A stretch of DNA of 34,385 nucleotides from Gammaproteobacteria bacterium (GTDB lineage: Bacteria; Pseudomonadota; Gammaproteobacteria; Pseudomonadales; Azotimanducaceae). A program made the translations under genes and the position numbers. The stretch lies in the NCBI GenBank assembly GCA_018656865.1, contig JABHYO010000064.1, positions 1 through 34,385 on the forward strand, given 5' to 3'. Numbering within the stretch: the stretch's first letter is position 1; every line of letters begins with the position of its first letter. The notes below the pieces were generated by a model. That model saw only the letters and a program-made list of their open reading frames with translations, was not told where the DNA came from and searched no databases. Positions 1-8,009 of this stretch are shown here, piece after piece.

Positions 1-1212
1 CTCGTACCCGACCGGTTTTCGGGTCTGAATACCAGCAGTGATTTCTGGTGCATAGAGTGGCCTGCCGCCGCAGTAGTCACAGACTTTCAAATATTTTCTG
101 TCGTAGAGAAAAGATCGGATCGATGCTCTGGCCTCGGCCTGGTCGATCAGATGAATGCTCTCGAGATCAACCCAGTCGGAGGGCTCATGGGGAACAGCAT
201 TCAGTTGCGAGGCGTTGGCCGAGAAGGGGCAGCGATAGATGCTGCCATTAGAGATTGTGATTAAGCCCTTGGCGCAACATTCCTGGAAGACTTCGACTTT
301 TTCCTGTTCAGATCGTTCGTGATAACCAATGGAAGAACAGTCGGTCCAGCCCTTGGCATCGTCGATATGCCAGGCGATATTGTGACGATCGAGACCGTCC
401 ATGAGTTCCTGCTTGTTGCGTGACAGTTCACCATAATCCGTAATTAAGACCATGACCTTGTCGCTCTGCATCATTGCCAGTTTCTCATCCGGTGGTGCGA
501 TGGTGCCATTGGTATAGATCACAATCTGTTGAACATCGGGTTCTGTGATGAGGCGGTTCACGACCAGGTGAAAGCTCTTGTTGACCAGTGGCTCGCCGCC
601 AATGATCCGAATCTCCTGAATGCCATCGACGAGGCTAAGCAGGTTCGTCAGGGATTGCTGCATCTGATCGAGTTCGTAGTTCACCGGGCGTTCGTAATAC
701 TGCATGAGGTTCGAGCAGTCCTGGCACTTGAGCGAGCAGCGTTCTGTTAAAACCAGATCCACACTGCGCATGAAAATCCGGTCTTCTGAGACATAGGCGT
801 CGTGACAGTTGATGGTTGCCCCAATGACGTAGTTGGCGAAAGCTTCCGTTTCGTCGATTGCACTGGCTGTAATGTCGAAATCAGTCAGCAGCAGACCGCC
901 AGGGAACCAATTCTTAAATGACATGCCGGCAAGTTGGACAACCACGTCATTAATGTCTGCAGCGACAATGATGAACTGTGCGCCATCTGGAAATGTTGCT
1001 GGCAGTGTTTGGGGATTCAGGACCGGGTGACCATTGTAGGTGCCGTCCATCTTGTAGTTTTTGTTGTCGCAGTACGCGGCGATGGCGATACTTTCTCTTT
1101 CGCACAGCTCCTGCACGGCGTGACCGACTGGGCTGGCACCAAAAATAACAACAGGCAGTGGCGTCGCCTTCAAGTCGGCGAGAATACTGTCTTTTGAAAA
1201 CCTGTCAGTCAT
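1..1212 (-). CDS. Radical SAM protein with N-terminal Rossmann-like domain (partial, C-terminus off the left edge)
   Basis: Read by hand on the minus strand as 404 uninterrupted codons from ATG at 1212 to the window edge. Residues about 18-115 look like a nucleotide-binding Rossmann fold (VVIFGASPVG near 21-30, then a CDN turn), of the kind fused to glycosyltransferases and FkbM-type enzymes. The radical SAM cluster motif CxxxCxxC is C159, C163, C166, followed by the SAM-contacting GGEP motif at 205-208. Further cysteines (C292, C312, C313, C328, C378, C381) resemble a SPASM/twitch-type auxiliary Fe-S site. It would cleave SAM to a 5'-deoxyadenosyl radical; the substrate is unknown. Its ATG overlaps the stop of the upstream glycosyltransferase (ATGA), so the two are translationally coupled, and a glycan or small-molecule modification role is inferred. 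The radical SAM call is firm; the reaction is not. Confidence 0.85.
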   Translation of the reverse strand, partial: MTDRFSKDSILADLKATPLPVVIFGASPVGHAVQELCERESIAIAAYCDNKNYKMDGTYNGHPVLNPQTLPATFPDGAQFIIVAADINDVVVQLAGMSFKNWFPGGLLLTDFDITASAIDETEAFANYVIGATINCHDAYVSEDRIFMRSVDLVLTERCSLKCQDCSNLMQYYERPVNYELDQMQQSLTNLLSLVDGIQEIRIIGGEPLVNKSFHLVVNRLITEPDVQQIVIYTNGTIAPPDEKLAMMQSDKVMVLITDYGELSRNKQELMDGLDRHNIAWHIDDAKGWTDCSSIGYHERSEQEKVEVFQECCAKGLITISNGSIYRCPFSANASQLNAVPHEPSDWVDLESIHLIDQAEARASIRSFLYDRKYLKVCDYCGGRPLYAPEITAGIQTRKPVGYE

Positions 1213-2237
1213 GTTTTCTTTCCGTATCTTTGCCAGCCACGTCTGGCGCAGGTCAGCATCAGTGGTAATACCCACCCACGTTTCATCAGGAAGGGAATCA
1301 ACCGGCTGTGTCCCGGTTCAACCTGGTAGAGTCGAAGGCTCTGCCGCAGCAGACTGTCGGCCAGCAATTGTTTCAGAGTAGTGTAGATGGTGCCAAAGTT
1401 GTGCCAGTTCAGATTGACACAAATGCGAATACTCTGAATGACTGACAGTGAAACCATTGCGCGAGCGATTTCGGCACTTGCGTCAGTCTGCGGCGATGCC
1501 TGCCTGATAAAGCCCTCAATACTCCTGATAGCGTGATTGTAGCCGAGTAACCTTGCTGGATCATTTCCGATTTCGAAGGTTAGCGATGAGTGGTCTGTTC
1601 TGACGAGGAAACGGTAGGTCGGTGTATCGGATACGTATACAGAACGGCAATGGCCGAGGAATTCGAAATTGAACTTTACATCCTCGTAGGAACGCATGGA
1701 TTCATCGAATCTGAGATGGTTCGCTTTGATTAGCGTTGCCTTGAACAGTCTTCCCCAGGCATAGGCGAACGTCAGGTGCCGGTTTGGTGCAACGAGATAG
1801 GCTCTCGCCAGACTAACAAGATCGTCCGTCGATTTCTGACCGGCGCTGCAGGGTTCAAATCCGCTGATGGTGTTTCCATCCAGATCCAGTTTCTGAAAAC
1901 GTCCGATGATGAGGTCGGCGTCGCTGCTTTCTGCATTCAGATTGGCAAGGCTGCCTGGCGCTAACGTGTCATCAGCATCCAGAAAGAAGATGTAGTCACC
2001 CTTTGCCTGGTCGAGCCCCCGGTTGCGCGCGACACTGGGTCCGGCGTTCTCTTGTTGCAGCACGATAAGGCGTGGGTCCCGACTGGCGACATCGGTGAGA
2101 ATCTTCTGGCTTTCATCGGTTGAACCATCATCGATGGCGATGATCTCAATGTTCTTAAAGTCCTGAGACAACACAGAATTGAGGCAGGCCTCAAGGTAAT
2201 GATCTGCGTTAAAGACCGGGATGATGATGCTAATCAT
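1209..2237 (-). CDS. Family 2 glycosyltransferase (GT-A fold)
   Basis: The 342-residue protein opens with the GT2 signature ISIIIPVFN, has the nucleotide-binding DDGS element at 36-39 and the DXD-type metal and sugar-nucleotide motif FLDADD at 85-90. These belong to inverting GT-A glycosyltransferases that move a sugar from a nucleotide donor onto a glycan or lipid at the cytoplasmic face of the membrane. No clear membrane segments are visible, so it is probably soluble or peripheral. It is the first gene of a two-gene minus-strand unit; its TGA overlaps the ATG of the radical SAM gene. An ATG a few bases upstream is out of frame and stops at once, so the start at 2237 is the reasonable choice. 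Donor and acceptor cannot be read from sequence. Confidence 0.9.
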   Translation of the reverse strand: MISIIIPVFNADHYLEACLNSVLSQDFKNIEIIAIDDGSTDESQKILTDVASRDPRLIVLQQENAGPSVARNRGLDQAKGDYIFFLDADDTLAPGSLANLNAESSDADLIIGRFQKLDLDGNTISGFEPCSAGQKSTDDLVSLARAYLVAPNRHLTFAYAWGRLFKATLIKANHLRFDESMRSYEDVKFNFEFLGHCRSVYVSDTPTYRFLVRTDHSSLTFEIGNDPARLLGYNHAIRSIEGFIRQASPQTDASAEIARAMVSLSVIQSIRICVNLNWHNFGTIYTTLKQLLADSLLRQSLRLYQVEPGHSRLIPFLMKRGWVLPLMLTCARRGWQRYGKKT

Positions 2238-2299
2238 AAGCTCATGTTATTGCATGCGGACTCATTCGCAAGCAACTTAAGGTCGCATTTTTGAGCCCA

Positions 2300-3046
2300 T
2301 TAATCAGCGAAGGAGATAGGCGCCGGGATGTTTACAATGTCGATGAATTCTCGATCAGATTTCCGCACTGCAATGAAATTACTGCCATAGCGGGCATGGA
2401 TGGGGAAGAAGGCATAGGCCTCCGGGGCACCACCATGCGCGGTGAGCCACCTGTCGAGTTCGCCCTTTGTGTCCCGCTCCCGGATCGCGTCGAGGGAGAT
2501 CTCGCCTTCCATCACTTGATCCATGTGATTTTCCAGTAGTTCGTAGGATGGTTTGTAAACCCATAAAGGGATTCCATCCTTAAAAAGGATACTGCGAAGA
2601 TTCGCTTCTTCGATCGGATTGTCGGGGAGTTTCGCGATCACCATAGCGGGGGATGTATCGGAGAATTCAGAAGGGTCTGGTACCAGTTGATTGTAGCGCA
2701 GGAAGGTATCGCCACTGGCTGAATAAAAATGATCTTCGTAGTAGACGAAGAAAAGCGGGCGTTCGTTGTATACGACGTAGATACCTGCCAACAGGCAACT
2801 GGCCTGAAATAACGCGATGGTTACAAGGTCAAATTTGAGTCCCGGTTTACCGGCTTTGAAAACGATCAGGGTCAGAAGTGGGCCGAGCACCAGATCCACA
2901 CCGATGATGATACGCATCCCTTCCCAGCCACCGTCAATGGTATAGAAGAAGTCCGGGTACCAGACAATGACAATCAAGTAGGCCAAAAAGACAAAAACGG
3001 CCAGAGAGATGATGAAGTGATAAAAAGTAGCGGTAAATCGTGACAT
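2300..3046 (-). CDS. TfpX/TfpZ-family type IV pilin accessory protein
   Basis: A 248-residue membrane protein with three hydrophobic segments near 10-30, 44-63 and 73-93, then a soluble domain of about 150 residues. The stretch WYPDFFYTIDGGWEG between the first two segments and the DLVLGPLLTLIVF helix are characteristic of the TfpX/TfpZ family, inner-membrane proteins needed for stability or assembly of a cognate major pilin in Acinetobacter and relatives. Family members usually sit beside a pilin gene; here no pilin is adjacent, and neighbours are a glycosyltransferase and nadC. It is therefore an orphan accessory factor whose pilin is elsewhere, or a homologue with another role. The ribosome-binding site before ATG 3046 is weak. 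Confidence 0.8.
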   Translation of the reverse strand: MSRFTATFYHFIISLAVFVFLAYLIVIVWYPDFFYTIDGGWEGMRIIIGVDLVLGPLLTLIVFKAGKPGLKFDLVTIALFQASCLLAGIYVVYNERPLFFVYYEDHFYSASGDTFLRYNQLVPDPSEFSDTSPAMVIAKLPDNPIEEANLRSILFKDGIPLWVYKPSYELLENHMDQVMEGEISLDAIRERDTKGELDRWLTAHGGAPEAYAFFPIHARYGSNFIAVRKSDREFIDIVNIPAPISFAD

Positions 3047-3073
3047 AGCGTTCAGATATAGCGGAGAGGCGTT

Positions 3074-3907
3074 TTATTCAAATCTCATGGAAAGATCAAT
3101 CGCCTCACAGTTTTTGGTTAGCGTACCCAGGGAAATAAAATCGACTCCTGTGGACGCAATTATTCTCAATTCGTCAGCTTTTTCAATCCCACCGGATGCC
3201 TCAAGTTTGATGCCCGTACCCTGACATCTGGCGACTGCGGTGACCATGTCGTCGTGTGAAAAGTTATCGAGCATGATCCAGTCGGGTGCTGTGGCGATTG
3301 CCTCTTTCAGTTCCTCTCCCGTTTCCACTTCCACCTCAAGTCGAATGTTCGGTCGAATCTCGCGGGCCTGTGTCACAGCGGCAGTGATGGAACCCGCTGC
3401 GCGAATGTGATTTTCTTTGATGAGAAAGGCATCGAATAACCCAATCCTGTGATTTTCAGCCCCGCCGGTTTTTACCGCGTACTTTTGGGCAAGCCTGAGA
3501 CCCGGAATGGTTTTGCGAGTGTCGAGCAGGACTGCATTGGTGTCCTGTATCAGGTCTACATAATGGCGGGTTCTGGTTGCTGTACCGGAGAGGGTCTGCA
3601 GGAAATTGAGCGCTGTTCGCTCTGCGGTCAGCAGACTTCGAGCCGCGCCGTTGAGTTGATAGAGAATATCATCGCGCTGAACCAGATCGCCATCGTCAAC
3701 GAGCCAGTTTATTTCAATGTTCGGGTCAACCTGTCGCATGACTTCATCAACCCAGGGTCGGCCGCAAACGATGGCGGTTTGTCTCGATATGACCCCTGCC
3801 CGCGCCTGTTTGTCTTCGCTGACCAGAAAGGAGGATACATCGCCGTCTCCAACATCTTCAGTAAGAGCTTTTGCCACGGTATCCGTCAGATCAGCGAAGT
3901 AGTTCAT
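3074..3907 (-). CDS. nadC: Nicotinate-nucleotide pyrophosphorylase (quinolinate phosphoribosyltransferase)
   Basis: NadC converts quinolinate and PRPP to nicotinate mononucleotide, CO2 and PPi, the entry into NAD from the de novo pathway. The 277-residue length is normal. Family residues are visible: ERTALNFLQ near 96-104, the TRKTIPGLR loop at 130-138, KTGGAENHR at 146-154 (substrate-binding His-Arg), KENHI at 164-168 and the acidic LEVEVE strand near 190. The ATG at 3907 is preceded by an AGGAT ribosome-binding site. It lies 4 nt downstream of the retropepsin-like gene, so both are probably cotranscribed. No frameshift or missing residue was seen. Confidence 0.96.
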   Translation of the reverse strand: MNYFADLTDTVAKALTEDVGDGDVSSFLVSEDKQARAGVISRQTAIVCGRPWVDEVMRQVDPNIEINWLVDDGDLVQRDDILYQLNGAARSLLTAERTALNFLQTLSGTATRTRHYVDLIQDTNAVLLDTRKTIPGLRLAQKYAVKTGGAENHRIGLFDAFLIKENHIRAAGSITAAVTQAREIRPNIRLEVEVETGEELKEAIATAPDWIMLDNFSHDDMVTAVARCQGTGIKLEASGGIEKADELRIIASTGVDFISLGTLTKNCEAIDLSMRFE

Positions 3908-3911
3908 GTGG

Positions 3912-4421
3912 TTATCCTGAGTGTTGCCTCAATGTCAGCGTGTTCCCCTGCTGCGAGAATTCTATCTGACCCAGGGCGCTCATCCCGAGAAGAATAGCAC
4001 CCGAGGACATGGCCGGATTGATGCTGGCAGTGATGTTATAGAGTTTGATTTCACCGATCTGCAGTTCGTCGATCCTGGTCTGATAAACCGTAACTGCGCC
4101 GTTTGCTGTCATGGCCTGTCCCCGGCGACCGTACGCCAGCCCCAGGCGTTTAGCGGTTGTCTCCGGAACGACGACATCCGTTGCGCCGGTATCCAGCAGA
4201 AACTCCACCTCTCTTCCGTTGATTATTCCGTTGACCAGATAGTGTCCGAGCCGATTGCGCTTGAGCGGTACCTCGACGCTATTTAAATGGATTAAGGATT
4301 GTGGGTCGGCGTTGGGATTTCGCTGTTTTTCTTCGACCCCGCCGAAGTACCAGGTCAGCATCGCCATGCCGAGGATGACAGCGATGGTCATCATGCCCTG
4401 ACCGGCTCTGGTGGAATCCAT
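3912..4421 (-). CDS. Membrane-anchored retropepsin-like aspartic protease (clan AA)
   Basis: A 169-residue protein with one N-terminal membrane anchor (about 11-27) and a single retropepsin-like domain containing the catalytic signature LLDTGATDVVVP (Asp77-Thr-Gly). Having a single DTG per chain, it should act as a dimer like retroviral proteases, with the catalytic domain in the periplasm. This matches the bacterial TIGR02281-type clan AA family, whose substrates are largely unknown. It is upstream of nadC with a 4-nt gap. Internal ATG codons at residues 10 and 11 could be the true start, which would leave only the anchor; the signal for the start at 4421 is weak. Confidence 0.85.
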   Translation of the reverse strand: MDSTRAGQGMMTIAVILGMAMLTWYFGGVEEKQRNPNADPQSLIHLNSVEVPLKRNRLGHYLVNGIINGREVEFLLDTGATDVVVPETTAKRLGLAYGRRGQAMTANGAVTVYQTRIDELQIGEIKLYNITASINPAMSSGAILLGMSALGQIEFSQQGNTLTLRQHSG

Positions 4422-4503
4422 GAATCGACTACTCTGGCGTGAAAGAGAGATATTTTAGCAGCCTGCAGATCGTTGGGCGATCAAAGGTCTTGCCGGGGGT
4501 GAT

Positions 4504-5073
4504 ATGATCGGGTCGATTTCTAGAGCGGCGATCAAATTGCGGGTTATTGATCACAAACTGACAGATGCTGAATACCTGGATAGCCCGAATAGGGATGATC
4601 GGCCCGTTGGTGAAATCAGCCTCATCGTTATTCATGGCATCAGTCTGCCGGCGGGCCAGTTCGGCGGCAGTGAGGTGGCAGAGCTGTTCAGTGGCGTGCT
4701 TGATACGTCGAGAGACGGACTTCAAGATCTCGAAGGCCTGAAAGTCAGCAGTCACCTCTTCATTCGCCGCGGTGGTGAAGTCATCCAATTCGTGGACTTT
4801 GACAAGCGGGCGTGGCATGCGGGTGTTTCGGCGTTCCGTGGCAGACAGGATTGCAATGATTACGCCATCGGTATCGAGCTTGAAGGTGCCGACCATCTCG
4901 CTTACGAACATCGACAGTATCGTCAGCTATCCCGAATCTGCGCAGTGCTGATGAATCACTATGGTATTACCGAGGTTGCCGGTCATTGCCATATAGCGCC
5001 AGGTCGAAAGACCGATCCCGGCGAGGCTTTCGACTGGGCCGCCTTCAAAAGAGCGTTGGCGGCCGCGTTGTGA
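4504..5073 (+). CDS. ampD: 1,6-anhydro-N-acetylmuramyl-L-alanine amidase AmpD
   Basis: AmpD is the cytoplasmic zinc amidase that removes the stem peptide from 1,6-anhydroMurNAc during cell-wall recycling; its loss derepresses AmpC in species that have it. The 189-residue protein carries the amidase_2 features: zinc ligands H44 (IVIHGIS), H161 and D171 (motif APGRKTDPG near 165-173), Lys169 and the IGIELEG strand near 122-128. A GGGGG stretch 5 nt before the ATG at 4504 supports the start. It diverges from the retropepsin gene. An AmpG-like permease is encoded about 7 kb away, but no ampE, ampR or ampC is seen. Confidence 0.95.
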   Translation: MIGSISRAAIKLRVIDHKLTDAEYLDSPNRDDRPVGEISLIVIHGISLPAGQFGGSEVAELFSGVLDTSRDGLQDLEGLKVSSHLFIRRGGEVIQFVDFDKRAWHAGVSAFRGRQDCNDYAIGIELEGADHLAYEHRQYRQLSRICAVLMNHYGITEVAGHCHIAPGRKTDPGEAFDWAAFKRALAAAL

Positions 5074-5240
5074 AGTTGCTTGCGAGTCCCTACGAAGGGT
5101 TTGAGTCACGATGGTTAGATCAGTGGCAACAGTTGGGTTGGCAGGGGCGGATTCGCCATATAAATGCGTCACTGATTACACGTCCGGGTCTGAGAATGCT
5201 CGAAGGCATTAAAATCATGTGCAAAAGGCTAAGAGGGTAG
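5070..5240 (+). CDS. Candidate small protein, 56 aa, coupled to ampD
   Basis: A GTG start at 5070 overlaps the ampD stop in a GTGA arrangement, the same 4-nt coupling used by real gene pairs elsewhere in this window. The frame runs 56 codons to TAG at 5238-5240. It is rich in Trp, Arg and Leu (segment FESRWLDQWQQLGW, then RMLEGIKIMCKRLRG) and could form amphipathic helices. No family is recognised; it is not AmpE-like, having no membrane helices. The span would otherwise be an unusually long gap before aceE. Only the frame, the overlap and a protein-like composition support it. Confidence 0.35.
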   Translation: MKLLASPYEGFESRWLDQWQQLGWQGRIRHINASLITRPGLRMLEGIKIMCKRLRG

Positions 5241-5333
5241 TGCAGGCGGCTTTATTCATTATCTGAGTGGTTGCCGATTCGCTAAAATGTACCTTTATTG
5301 CCATGCACGGAAAGTTTGCAAGCGGAGGCGCTG

Positions 5334-8000
5334 ATGGAAAACGATCCTGCCATTGATATTGACCCGATCGAAAGCGAAGAATGGGTCGAAGCGATTATTG
5401 CCGTTCTCGAAACGGAAGGAGTCGAGCGGGCACAATATCTGCTCCAGCGGCTCTCTACCAAGGTAACGGAAACAGGGGCTCAGCTTCCCTATGCGATAAA
5501 CACACCCTATCGCAATACGATTCCGACCTCGAAGGAAGCGAGGATGCCCGGCGATCTTTTCCTTGAACGTAGTATTCGTTCATTGATTCGATGGAACGCC
5601 ATGGCCATGGTGATGAGAGCCAACTTGAAGGATGGCACGCTGGGTGGTCACATCTCGACCTTTCAGTCGAGTGCAACGCTCTATGATATCGGATTTAACT
5701 ATTTCTTCCGGGGCACCACCGAAGAACAACTTGGCGACCTGATTTATATTCAGGGTCACTCTGCGCCGGGTATTTATGCGCGTTCTTATCTCGAAGGAAA
5801 TCTGACAGAAGAGAAGCTGGATAAGTTTCGGCAGGAAGTTGATGGCGACGGTCTGTCATCCTATCCGCATCCCTGGCTGATGCCGGATTACTGGCAGTTC
5901 CCGACTGTGTCTATGGGGCTGGGCCCGCTGCAGGCCATTTATCAGGCACACATCATGAAGTACCTCGATTCCAGAGGTCTTGCCGAAGCGAAGGACAGAA
6001 AGGTCTGGTGTTTTGCCGGTGACGGTGAAATGGACGAACCGGAATCGCAGGGGGCCATTGCGCTGGCTGGTCGGGAGGGGCTGGACAATCTCATTTTCGT
6101 CGTCAATTGCAACCTGCAGCGCCTGGATGGACCCGTAAGAGGGAACGGCAAGATCATCCAGGAACTCGAAGGAGTATTCCGAGGGGCGGGGTGGAATGTC
6201 ATCAAAGTCGTCTGGGGCAGGATGTGGGATCCGCTTTTCGAAAAAGACAAGCTGGGGTTGCTGCAACTACGCATGGATGAAGCCGTTGACGGCGAGTACC
6301 AGAATTACAAGAGCAGATCCGGTGCCTATACCCGTCAGGAGTTTTTCGGTAAATACCCTGAGCTGTTGAAAATGGTAGAGAATCTTTCCGATGAAGAAAT
6401 CTATCGCCTGAACCGGGGTGGGCACGATCCCTACAAGGTCTATGCGGCGTATGACGCGGCCACCAAACACCAGGGTCAGCCAACCGTGATACTGGCGAAG
6501 ACCGTCAAGGGGTATGGCCTGGGACCTGCGGGCGAAGCCCAGAATTTTACGCACTCGGTGAAGAAGCTGGATCTGGAAGCGCTGAAAGATTTTCGGGATC
6601 GCTTCGATATTCCTATATCGGATGCGAATCTCGAGAAGGTGCCTTACTACAAGCCACCGGAAGACAGCACAGAAATGCGATATTTGCGTCAGCGGCGCGA
6701 GGCGCTGGGCGGGTCGCTGCCAAGGCGAAAATCGGATTTTCAGGCTCTGAAAATACCGCCGCTGTCAGCACTGAAAACTCTGCTGAAGGGCACAGGAGAC
6801 CGTGAGATTTCTACCACGATGGCATTCGTCCGTATTCTGTCGGCTCTGATCAAAGACAAGAACATTGGTCCCCGAATCGTACCGATTGTGCCGGATGAAG
6901 CCAGAACCTTTGGTATGGAAGGCATGTTTCGTCAACTCGGAATCTACTCGGCAGGTGGCCAGTTGTATGAGCCCACCGATACCGGCCAGATTATGTACTA
7001 CCGGGAGGACAAGACCGGACAGGTGATGGAGGAGGGTATTAACGAGGGAGGCGCCTTTGCTGCCTGGCTTGCGGCGGCAACGTCATACAGCAACAACGAA
7101 ACACCGCTGATCCCGTTCTATATTTACTATTCCATGTTTGGATTCCAGCGTATTGGTGATCTCTGTTGGGCGGCGGGGGATCTACAGGCGCGAGGCTTCT
7201 TGCTTGGTGGAACCTCCGGTCGGACCACACTCAATGGTGAGGGTTTACAGCATCAGGATGGTCACAGCCACGTATTGTCTTCGACCATTCCGAACTGCGT
7301 ATCTTACGATCCAACCTATGCCTATGAACTTGCCGTTATCATTCATCGTGGGCTGGAGGAAATGTACGTCCAGAAAGTACCGCGGTATTACTACATCACG
7401 GTCATGAACGAAAACTATGCTCAGCCGCCGATGCCTGATGGGGTCGAGGAAGGGATCCTGAAGGGGATGTATTGCCTCAAGAAGAATTCCACCAAAAACT
7501 CAAAGAAGGTGGTTCAGCTTCTGGGATCAGGTACGATTTTGCGGGAGTCAATCGCCGCCGCAGAACTTCTGAAAAAGGATTATGGCGTTACCGCTGATAT
7601 CTGGTCGGTCACCAGTTTTAATGAACTGAGGCGAGAGGGGTTGAGCGTCCATCGCTGGAATATGCTCCACCCGGAAGAAAACCCGCAGCAGAGCTATGTT
7701 GAATCCTGCCTGGATAGTACAACCGGCCCGGTGATTGCGGCGACGGACTATATGAAGACCTATGCCGATCAAATAAGGGAGTTCGTGCCGCGAACCTACA
7801 ATGTGCTGGGCACAGATGGCTTCGGTCGCAGTGATACGCGGGCAAGGCTGCGAAAGTTTTTCGAGGTGGATCGCCACTACATTGTCGTTGCTGCCCTGTC
7901 TTCACTGGTTCAGGACAATGTGATTGAGGCGACACAGGTGGCTAAAGCCATAGATGCCTATGGCATCAACCCTGATAAACCCGACCCGGCGACGTTGTAG
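5334..8000 (+). CDS. aceE: Pyruvate dehydrogenase E1 component, homodimeric type
   Basis: AceE is the thiamine-diphosphate-dependent E1 subunit that decarboxylates pyruvate and acetylates the lipoyl groups of E2. From ATG 5334 the protein is 888 residues, close to the 887 of E. coli. An in-frame TTG 36 nt upstream exists, but GGAGG at 5324-5328 fits the ATG and the N-terminus then matches the family (DIDPIESEEW, then EGVERAQYL). The TPP/Mg motif GDGEMDEPES followed by NCNLQRLDGPV is intact, as are the later TPP-domain blocks EGINEGGAFAAW and GLQHQDGHSH. aceF follows after 9 nt. A TAAAAT at 5283-5288 could be a -10 element, without a convincing -35. Confidence 0.97.
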   Translation: MENDPAIDIDPIESEEWVEAIIAVLETEGVERAQYLLQRLSTKVTETGAQLPYAINTPYRNTIPTSKEARMPGDLFLERSIRSLIRWNAMAMVMRANLKDGTLGGHISTFQSSATLYDIGFNYFFRGTTEEQLGDLIYIQGHSAPGIYARSYLEGNLTEEKLDKFRQEVDGDGLSSYPHPWLMPDYWQFPTVSMGLGPLQAIYQAHIMKYLDSRGLAEAKDRKVWCFAGDGEMDEPESQGAIALAGREGLDNLIFVVNCNLQRLDGPVRGNGKIIQELEGVFRGAGWNVIKVVWGRMWDPLFEKDKLGLLQLRMDEAVDGEYQNYKSRSGAYTRQEFFGKYPELLKMVENLSDEEIYRLNRGGHDPYKVYAAYDAATKHQGQPTVILAKTVKGYGLGPAGEAQNFTHSVKKLDLEALKDFRDRFDIPISDANLEKVPYYKPPEDSTEMRYLRQRREALGGSLPRRKSDFQALKIPPLSALKTLLKGTGDREISTTMAFVRILSALIKDKNIGPRIVPIVPDEARTFGMEGMFRQLGIYSAGGQLYEPTDTGQIMYYREDKTGQVMEEGINEGGAFAAWLAAATSYSNNETPLIPFYIYYSMFGFQRIGDLCWAAGDLQARGFLLGGTSGRTTLNGEGLQHQDGHSHVLSSTIPNCVSYDPTYAYELAVIIHRGLEEMYVQKVPRYYYITVMNENYAQPPMPDGVEEGILKGMYCLKKNSTKNSKKVVQLLGSGTILRESIAAAELLKKDYGVTADIWSVTSFNELRREGLSVHRWNMLHPEENPQQSYVESCLDSTTGPVIAATDYMKTYADQIREFVPRTYNVLGTDGFGRSDTRARLRKFFEVDRHYIVVAALSSLVQDNVIEATQVAKAIDAYGINPDKPDPATL

Positions 8001-8009
8001 GATATGACC

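Noticed and set aside
3449-3997. 182-codon plus-strand open frame over nadC
   Set aside because: It is antisense to a clear NadC with all catalytic motifs and has no homology of its own.
5271-5288. TTGCCG and TAAAAT as an aceE promoter
   Set aside because: The two hexamers are only 6 nt apart, which does not fit a sigma-70 promoter; TAAAAT alone is weak evidence.
5298-5333. TTG start 12 codons upstream of the chosen aceE start
   Set aside because: GGAGG at 5324-5328 is correctly spaced for ATG 5334, and the resulting length and N-terminus match AceE homologues.
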